The notes below the pieces were generated by a model. It saw only the letters and a program-made list of their open reading frames with translations. It was not told the DNA's origin and made no database searches. Of a stretch of 64,000 nucleotides of DNA, positions 59,476 to 64,000 are shown piece after piece (position 1 is the first letter of the stretch; each line of letters opens with the position of its first letter). The stretch is from Pseudoprimorskyibacter insulae (GTDB taxonomy: Bacteria > Pseudomonadota > Alphaproteobacteria > Rhodobacterales > Rhodobacteraceae): NCBI RefSeq assembly GCF_900302505.1, contig NZ_OMOJ01000003.1:248001-312000 (forward strand), given 5' to 3'. A program made the position numbers and the translations under genes.

Positions 59476-60462
59476 TTAGCGGGTCACGTCCACCACGACG
59501 CGGCCCCGCACCTGACCTTTCAGGATCTGTTCGCCCAAGGCGGGCAGATCCGACAGGCCCGCCGGCTGAACCATGGCCTGCGACACATCCATCGGCAAAT
59601 CCCGCGCAATTCGCTGCCACGCACGCACACGCGCCTCATAGGGCTGCATCACGCTGTCGATGCCCAGCAGGTTCACCCCGCGCAGCAAGAACGGAATGAC
59701 CGTCGCAGGCAGGTTCGCCCCGCCCGCAAGGCCAACCGCCGCAACCGAGCCGCCGTATTTCATCTGCCCCAAGATCCGCGCCAGCATCGGCCCGCCAACC
59801 GCATCCACGCAGCCCGCCCAGGTCTCGCTCTCCAGCGGGCGCTTGACCGTTTCGGCCAGTTCTTCGCGCGGCACAATGCGCGACGCCCCAAGACTGCGCA
59901 GATAGTCCTCTTGGTCGGGCCGCCCCGTGACGCCCGCCACCTGATAGCCAAGCGCCGCCAGCAGCGCCACGGCCACCGATCCGACACCGCCCGCAGCGCC
60001 GGTGACCAGCACCTCGCCCCTGTCCGGCGTCAGCCCATGATCTTCCAGCGCCATAACCGCCAGCATCGCGGTAAACCCCGCCGTGCCCACAGCCATCGCC
60101 TGATCCAGCCGCAAACCATCCGGCAGCGGCACCAGCCAATCGGCATTGACGCGGGCAAACTCGGCATAGCCCCCCCAATGCGCCTCGCCCACACGCCAGC
60201 CGGTCAGAACCACCTTGTCGCCGGGCTGATAGCGCGGATCGGCGCTTTCCTCGACCACGCCAGAAAAATCGATCCCCGGAATATGCGGGTAATTGCGGAC
60301 CAGACCGCCCCCCGACCCAAGGCATAGCCCGTCTTTGTAGTTCACCGTAGAATAGGCCACGCGCACCAGCACATTCCCATTCTCCAGATCCGCGATGTTC
60401 AGATCTTTGACCGATGCCGAAGTGCTTCCATCCTCGGCCTTCTCAACCATCAATGCCCGCAT
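59476..60462 (-). CDS. acuI: Acryloyl-CoA reductase (NADPH) / YhdH-family quinone oxidoreductase
   Basis: A 328-residue zinc-free medium-chain dehydrogenase. It opens MRALMVEKAEDG, contains YSTVNYKDGLCLGSGGGLVRNYPHIPGIDFSG (split motif typical of YhdH/AcuI), and an NADPH-binding Rossmann loop VTGAAGGVGSVAVALLAALG near residue 155. AcuI of Rhodobacter and roseobacters reduces acryloyl-CoA to propionyl-CoA, detoxifying acrylate from dimethylsulfoniopropionate breakdown. GGGAGGG lies before ATG 60462. No dmd or ddd genes are adjacent, so the DMSP link is by homology only. The 122 bp between it and scpB hold no feature I can name. Confidence 0.82.
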   Translation of the reverse strand: MRALMVEKAEDGSTSASVKDLNIADLENGNVLVRVAYSTVNYKDGLCLGSGGGLVRNYPHIPGIDFSGVVEESADPRYQPGDKVVLTGWRVGEAHWGGYAEFARVNADWLVPLPDGLRLDQAMAVGTAGFTAMLAVMALEDHGLTPDRGEVLVTGAAGGVGSVAVALLAALGYQVAGVTGRPDQEDYLRSLGASRIVPREELAETVKRPLESETWAGCVDAVGGPMLARILGQMKYGGSVAAVGLAGGANLPATVIPFLLRGVNLLGIDSVMQPYEARVRAWQRIARDLPMDVSQAMVQPAGLSDLPALGEQILKGQVRGRVVVDVTR

Positions 60463-60584
60463 TGGACCCTCCCTTTCATCTTTCCGGCAAATACTCGGGG
60501 GTGAATGGGCCCGCAGGGCCCAGAGGGGGCAAAGCCCCTTCCCCGACGACCTACCAATCACACAGCGCCAATCCAGCGATCGCG

Positions 60585-61244
60585 TCAGGCACCCTCCTCG
60601 TCGAACAGATCATCCTGCCCGTCGTTCTCAAGCGGCTCCTCCCGCTCGTCTTCGGCACCGGGGCGCGGACGGTTGTCCAGCAGGCCAGCGGCACGCAATT
60701 CCTTCAGCCCCGGCAGATCGCGGGCCGATTCCAGCCCGAAGTGATCCAGAAACGACTGCGTGACAACAAAGGTGACAGGCCGTCCGGGCGTCATACGGCG
60801 GCGGCCAAAGCGGATCCATTCCATCTCCAGCAACTGATCCACCGTCCCGCGGCTGACCGACACGCCGCGGATTTCTTCGATCTCGGCGCGGGTGACCGGC
60901 TGATGATAGGCGATGATGGCCAGCGTTTCGATCGCGGCGCGACTAAGCTTGCGCACCTCGACCGTTTCTTTCTGCATCAAGAACCCCAGATCGGCAGCGG
61001 TGCGAATGGCCCAGGCCTCGCCCACGCGGACCACCTGCACACCGCGCCCGTCATAACGGCGCTGCAAATGGGCCAGTGCGGTTTTCGCATCGCACCCATG
61101 CGGCATCCGGGCGTTCAATTCCCGCTCGGTGATCGGTTCCGCCGTGGCAAACAGGATCGCTTCGACCATGCGTTCCTGTTCCGCCAGCGGCGGGGCCTCA
61201 AACAGACTTTTTTCCTGCGGGTCACGAAGGTGCGGATCACTCAC
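60585..61244 (-). CDS. scpB: Segregation and condensation protein B
   Basis: A 219-residue protein from GTG 61244 with two winged-helix domains. Conserved parts are MVEAILFATAEPIT, LSRAAIETLAIIAYHQPVTRAEIEEIRGVS (the hallmark region around residue 105) and TQSFLDHFGLESARDLPGL. The C-terminal 35 residues are acidic and probably disordered. ScpB binds ScpA and the SMC ATPase to make the condensin complex that organises the nucleoid near the origin. The start overlaps the scpA stop by eight bases, so translation is coupled. Confidence 0.93.
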   Translation of the reverse strand: MSDPHLRDPQEKSLFEAPPLAEQERMVEAILFATAEPITERELNARMPHGCDAKTALAHLQRRYDGRGVQVVRVGEAWAIRTAADLGFLMQKETVEVRKLSRAAIETLAIIAYHQPVTRAEIEEIRGVSVSRGTVDQLLEMEWIRFGRRRMTPGRPVTFVVTQSFLDHFGLESARDLPGLKELRAAGLLDNRPRPGAEDEREEPLENDGQDDLFDEEGA

Positions 61245-62043
61245 TGCGTCGGTCCCTCTTGCGCAATTGAATGGGTTCGAACAGGCCCGATTGGCGGATC
61301 TCGGCCTTGCCCTCTTTGCACAGCTCCAGCGATGCGGCAAAGGTCGCCGCCGTGGCAGACCGCCATTTGACCGGGTCTTTGTGCCAGCCGTCGGGGATGT
61401 AGCTGGCGATATCGGTCCAAACGCCTGCAAATCCGATCAGCGGGCGCATTCGTTCCAGCGCCTGCTCCATCGTGAAAACGGAATCGCGGTCCATCACGAA
61501 GGGGCGGAATTCATCCTTGGTTCGGATGCGGGCATAGCCCTGCATCAGGTCCAGCAGCGTCGCGGTATATTCCACCCGGCGCACCCGTTCGATCTGTTGC
61601 GTCTGGGCACGGGCAAAAAAATCGCGGCCCAATTGGTCCCGCGCCATCAGCCGGGCGGCAGCATCGCGCATGGCCTGCAAGCGTTCCAGCTGAAACGCCA
61701 GATGCGCGGCCAGATCTTCGCCGGATGGGCCTTCTTCCTCGGGGTCGGGCGGCAGCAGAAGGCGCGACTTCAAGAAAGCCATCCAAGCGGCCATCACCAG
61801 ATAATCAGCGGCCAATTCGATGCGCAATTCCTTGACCTTATCAACAAAGGCCAGATATTGCCGCGCCAGATCCAAAACCGAGATTTTGCGCAGGTCCACC
61901 TTTTGCGTGCGGCTAAGTTGCAGCAAAAGGTCCAGAGGGCCCTCATAGCCGTCCAGTTCCACAATCAGGGATTCCGCGGCCAGCCGTTCGGCGACTGCCT
62001 GGTCCTTTACTTGGTGGATTGCATCGATCTGTTGGTCACTCAT
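61237..62043 (-). CDS. scpA: Segregation and condensation protein A
   Basis: A 268-residue kleisin. The N-terminal ELDGYEGPLDLLLQLSRTQKVDLRKISVLDLARQYL (first SMC-binding region) and LAADYLVMAAWMAFLKSRLLLPP are diagnostic, and the C-terminal winged helix contacts the other SMC head. With ScpB it closes the SMC ring. The ATG lies inside the end of nagZ (ATGAGTGA, eight-base overlap), and its own stop overlaps the scpB start, so nagZ-scpA-scpB is a translationally coupled unit. Confidence 0.93.
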   Translation of the reverse strand: MSDQQIDAIHQVKDQAVAERLAAESLIVELDGYEGPLDLLLQLSRTQKVDLRKISVLDLARQYLAFVDKVKELRIELAADYLVMAAWMAFLKSRLLLPPDPEEEGPSGEDLAAHLAFQLERLQAMRDAAARLMARDQLGRDFFARAQTQQIERVRRVEYTATLLDLMQGYARIRTKDEFRPFVMDRDSVFTMEQALERMRPLIGFAGVWTDIASYIPDGWHKDPVKWRSATAATFAASLELCKEGKAEIRQSGLFEPIQLRKRDRRSE

Positions 62044-63043
62044 GTCCGCGCTCAGCTTCAAGCGCCTCAAGCTGAGCATCCAACGCCGCAATGTCAACAC
62101 TATCGGAGGTAGGCCGCGCCGCCAGCGCTGCATCGGCCCGCATTTGCGCGGCGTCAGTCATCGTGCCGGTGCTGCGCATCAGGGCGATCATTTCGCGCAG
62201 GTCGCCATTGCAGTGCAGCACCACATCACAGCCTGCATCCAGCGCTCGCCGCCCACGTTGCCAAACCGGGCCGTCCAGCGCCTCCATCGAGATGTCGTCG
62301 GTCATCAGCAGCCCGTCAAAACCGATCTGCCCCCGGATCATCGCGATCATCTTGGCCGATTGGGTGGCCGGTTCATCCGACAAATGTTCATAGATCAGAT
62401 GCGCCGTCATCCCCATCGTCATATCGGAAAACGGGCGGAAGGCGGCGAAATCGGCCTTCTCAAGCGTGGCGACAGGGTCGGTGACGCGCGGCACGTCCAG
62501 ATGGCTGTCGATCTGCGCCAGCCCGTGGCCGGGGATATGCTTGATGACCGGATAGACACCGCCATCCAGCAGCCCCTGCGCCACGGCGCGGCCAACGCCG
62601 ACCACCGTTTCAAGGTCACTGCCATAGCAACGGTTGCGCAGGAATTTATGGGTTTGGGGCCGGGCGATATCCAGCATGGGGGCGCAATTGGCGTCGATCC
62701 CCAGCGACAGCAGTTCCGCCGCGATGATCCGATAGCGAAGGTACATAACGCGGGCCGCCTTGGGGCCAAAGCGGGCCACATGATCCAGAGGCGCAGGCCA
62801 GTCGCGGGCCAAGGGCGGGCGGAGCCGCTGTACCCGTCCGCCTTCTTGGTCAATGAACACGGGCGCATTCCAGCCGACCGTATCGCGCAGATCGGCAGTC
62901 AGCGCGCGGATCTGGTCGGCGGCTTCGATGTTGCGGGCAAACAGGATAAAGCCAAAGGGGTTGGCATCGGCAAAAAAGCGGCGCTCAGCGCCGCTTAGGG
63001 CCGTGCCCTCACATCCCAGAATGGCAGCGCCAAACCGCGACAT
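62036..63043 (-). CDS. nagZ: Beta-N-acetylhexosaminidase (peptidoglycan recycling)
   Basis: A 335-residue family-3 glycoside hydrolase starting MSRFGAAILGCEGTALS. It has VFIDQEGGRVQRLRPP, the histidine loop KHIPGHGLAQIDSHLD (general acid/base) and the nucleophile aspartate in LLMTDDISMEAL. It removes N-acetylglucosamine from muropeptides in the cytoplasm during cell-wall recycling, feeding the pathway that can also induce beta-lactamase. It begins five bases after the SPOR-protein gene, and its end overlaps scpA. A longer frame with a start ten codons upstream exists but overlaps the previous gene. Confidence 0.93.
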   Translation of the reverse strand: MSRFGAAILGCEGTALSGAERRFFADANPFGFILFARNIEAADQIRALTADLRDTVGWNAPVFIDQEGGRVQRLRPPLARDWPAPLDHVARFGPKAARVMYLRYRIIAAELLSLGIDANCAPMLDIARPQTHKFLRNRCYGSDLETVVGVGRAVAQGLLDGGVYPVIKHIPGHGLAQIDSHLDVPRVTDPVATLEKADFAAFRPFSDMTMGMTAHLIYEHLSDEPATQSAKMIAMIRGQIGFDGLLMTDDISMEALDGPVWQRGRRALDAGCDVVLHCNGDLREMIALMRSTGTMTDAAQMRADAALAARPTSDSVDIAALDAQLEALEAERGHE

Positions 63044-63048
63044 CGGCG

Positions 63049-64000
63049 TTATCGCATGACCACGGGGATACATTCCGCCTTGCCTGCAACGATGGCGGCG
63101 CAGAACTGGCGGGCGTCGGCCACGTCTTCAAAGCCCATGGCGCGCAGACGATAGAAGGTCCGGCCACCCGACGTGGCCTTTTGCACGACCCGCTGTTTGC
63201 CGGCCATAAACTCGCCGAATTTCTTGTTCAGCTTGTCCCATTCGCCGCGCGCGATGTCGTCGCTGGCATAGGCACCAAATTGCACCATGCGCGTGCCAAC
63301 CGCGACAGATGCGGCATCCACGTCAATCGAGGCAACCTGAACCGCCGGGCGCGGCGCGGTGGCCGCAGCCTTCAGGCCGCTGGGGCGCACAACCGGGCGC
63401 AGGGATTTGGAAACACCGCCAATAAACTCATCGGCTTCAGCTGTTGGCGCATCGTCGATTTCATCCGACAGGCTGGCCACTTCGACCGGTGCCGCCCGTT
63501 CAACCTTGGCACCGCTCAGAGGCGGAGCATTCCCGGCGATCAGGTTGGCCATGTCTTCGACCGACTGGCCTTTGTTGAAATCAATAGCGGCGACCGTATC
63601 GACGCTATCCTTGGCCGACAGTTGGATCGGCTCAGACGATTGGGCGCTGGCGACGGTCAGGCGTTCCGGCATCACGATATCGGCGGATGGCTGGTCTTCT
63701 TCGCTGAGGATCGCACCGCGCGGGGCCAATGTCAGACGGTCTGCGGGGGCCTCGGCCACGCCGTTGCCCGCCACCGAATTGACCGCAAGCCCCTGATGTT
63801 CGGCAGCCTTGCCGCCGGGGGTTTCGGGGGCCACGCGCATCGGGCCTTGGGTGGCCTTGACGATCGGCACGCCCGAGACGTCCCGCACCAAAAGCTGATA
63901 CCCCCAGACGCCAATGCCGCCAACCAGCGCCAAAGACACGACCGCCCCGGCCCAATTGGCCATGGATGCCATTGATTTCTTCGACGCGGGCGTTGCCTGC
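63049..64000 (-). CDS. SPOR-domain membrane protein (partial, 5' end off the right edge)
   Basis: The visible 317 codons are open to the window edge; the frame continues upstream of MASMANWAG as QATPASKKS with no stop, so the true start lies outside. A single membrane helix (NWAGAVVSLALVGGIGVWGYQLL) is followed by a long Pro/Ala/Asp-rich linker. A C-terminal SPOR domain follows, about 75 residues (RMVQFGAYASDDIARGEWDKL, then GGRTFYRLRAMGF and CAAIVAGKAECIPV). SPOR domains bind denuded peptidoglycan at division sites. Position directly ahead of nagZ fits a cell-wall or division role. Confidence 0.88.
   Translation of the reverse strand, partial: QATPASKKSMASMANWAGAVVSLALVGGIGVWGYQLLVRDVSGVPIVKATQGPMRVAPETPGGKAAEHQGLAVNSVAGNGVAEAPADRLTLAPRGAILSEEDQPSADIVMPERLTVASAQSSEPIQLSAKDSVDTVAAIDFNKGQSVEDMANLIAGNAPPLSGAKVERAAPVEVASLSDEIDDAPTAEADEFIGGVSKSLRPVVRPSGLKAAATAPRPAVQVASIDVDAASVAVGTRMVQFGAYASDDIARGEWDKLNKKFGEFMAGKQRVVQKATSGGRTFYRLRAMGFEDVADARQFCAAIVAGKAECIPVVMR

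Overview
The window is GC-rich alphaproteobacterial chromosome, best matched to the Rhodobacteraceae (Roseobacter group). Supporting signs are the trgA-trgB-cysK block, an AcuI-type reductase, a DctPQM TRAP transporter, and the order SPOR protein - nagZ - scpA - scpB. Almost all genes lie on the minus strand. This is inferred from gene content and protein style; no database search was run.

Layout. (1) 1-1039: 5' portion of an MprF/YbhN-type membrane protein running off the left edge. (2) 1040-2112: about 1 kb without an intact gene, holding a decayed IS5-type transposase end. (3) 2113-10485: a catabolic module. A minus-strand operon (TRAP dctQ-dctM-dctP, GlcG-like protein, aldehyde dehydrogenase, glutathione S-transferase) diverges from a TetR-type regulator and a TPP-dependent 2-oxo-acid enzyme. 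Two matching palindromes (TTAATC-N4-GATTAA type) lie upstream of the two transcription units and are good candidates for the regulator's operators. (4) 10707-12478: an exported flavin amine oxidase plus a small membrane-anchored protein. (5) 12479-13671: remnants of an IS1380-type and possibly an IS66-type transposase, then tRNA-Ser(GGA).

(6) 13856-50175, more than half of the window, is the highlight. One minus-strand operon begins with a single uninterrupted gene for a protein of about 9,600 residues. That protein starts with a LEPR-XLL motif and consists of beta-helix-like, RTX-like, glycine-rich, propeller-like and PKD-type repeats. It is followed, with gaps of at most 24 bp, by a SapC-family protein, a GAF-membrane-HlyD protein, a PqqD-like/M50 metalloprotease/HlyD fusion, a shortened SecA-like ATPase and a periplasmic HlyD-type adaptor. 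I read this as a dedicated, largely uncharacterised export or processing system for the giant surface protein: a Sec-type motor, a membrane protease with a possible leader-binding domain, and three adaptor barrels. No ABC transporter and no outer-membrane channel are present in the window.

(7) 50503-64000: ordinary chromosomal genes. These are AlaX-type alanyl-tRNA editing protein, a DUF3772/MscS channel, cysK, trgB, trgA, a cyclopropane-fatty-acid-synthase-like methyltransferase and DNA photolyase in one tight run; a VOC protein and acuI convergent with each other; then scpB, scpA, nagZ and a SPOR-domain protein cut by the right edge.
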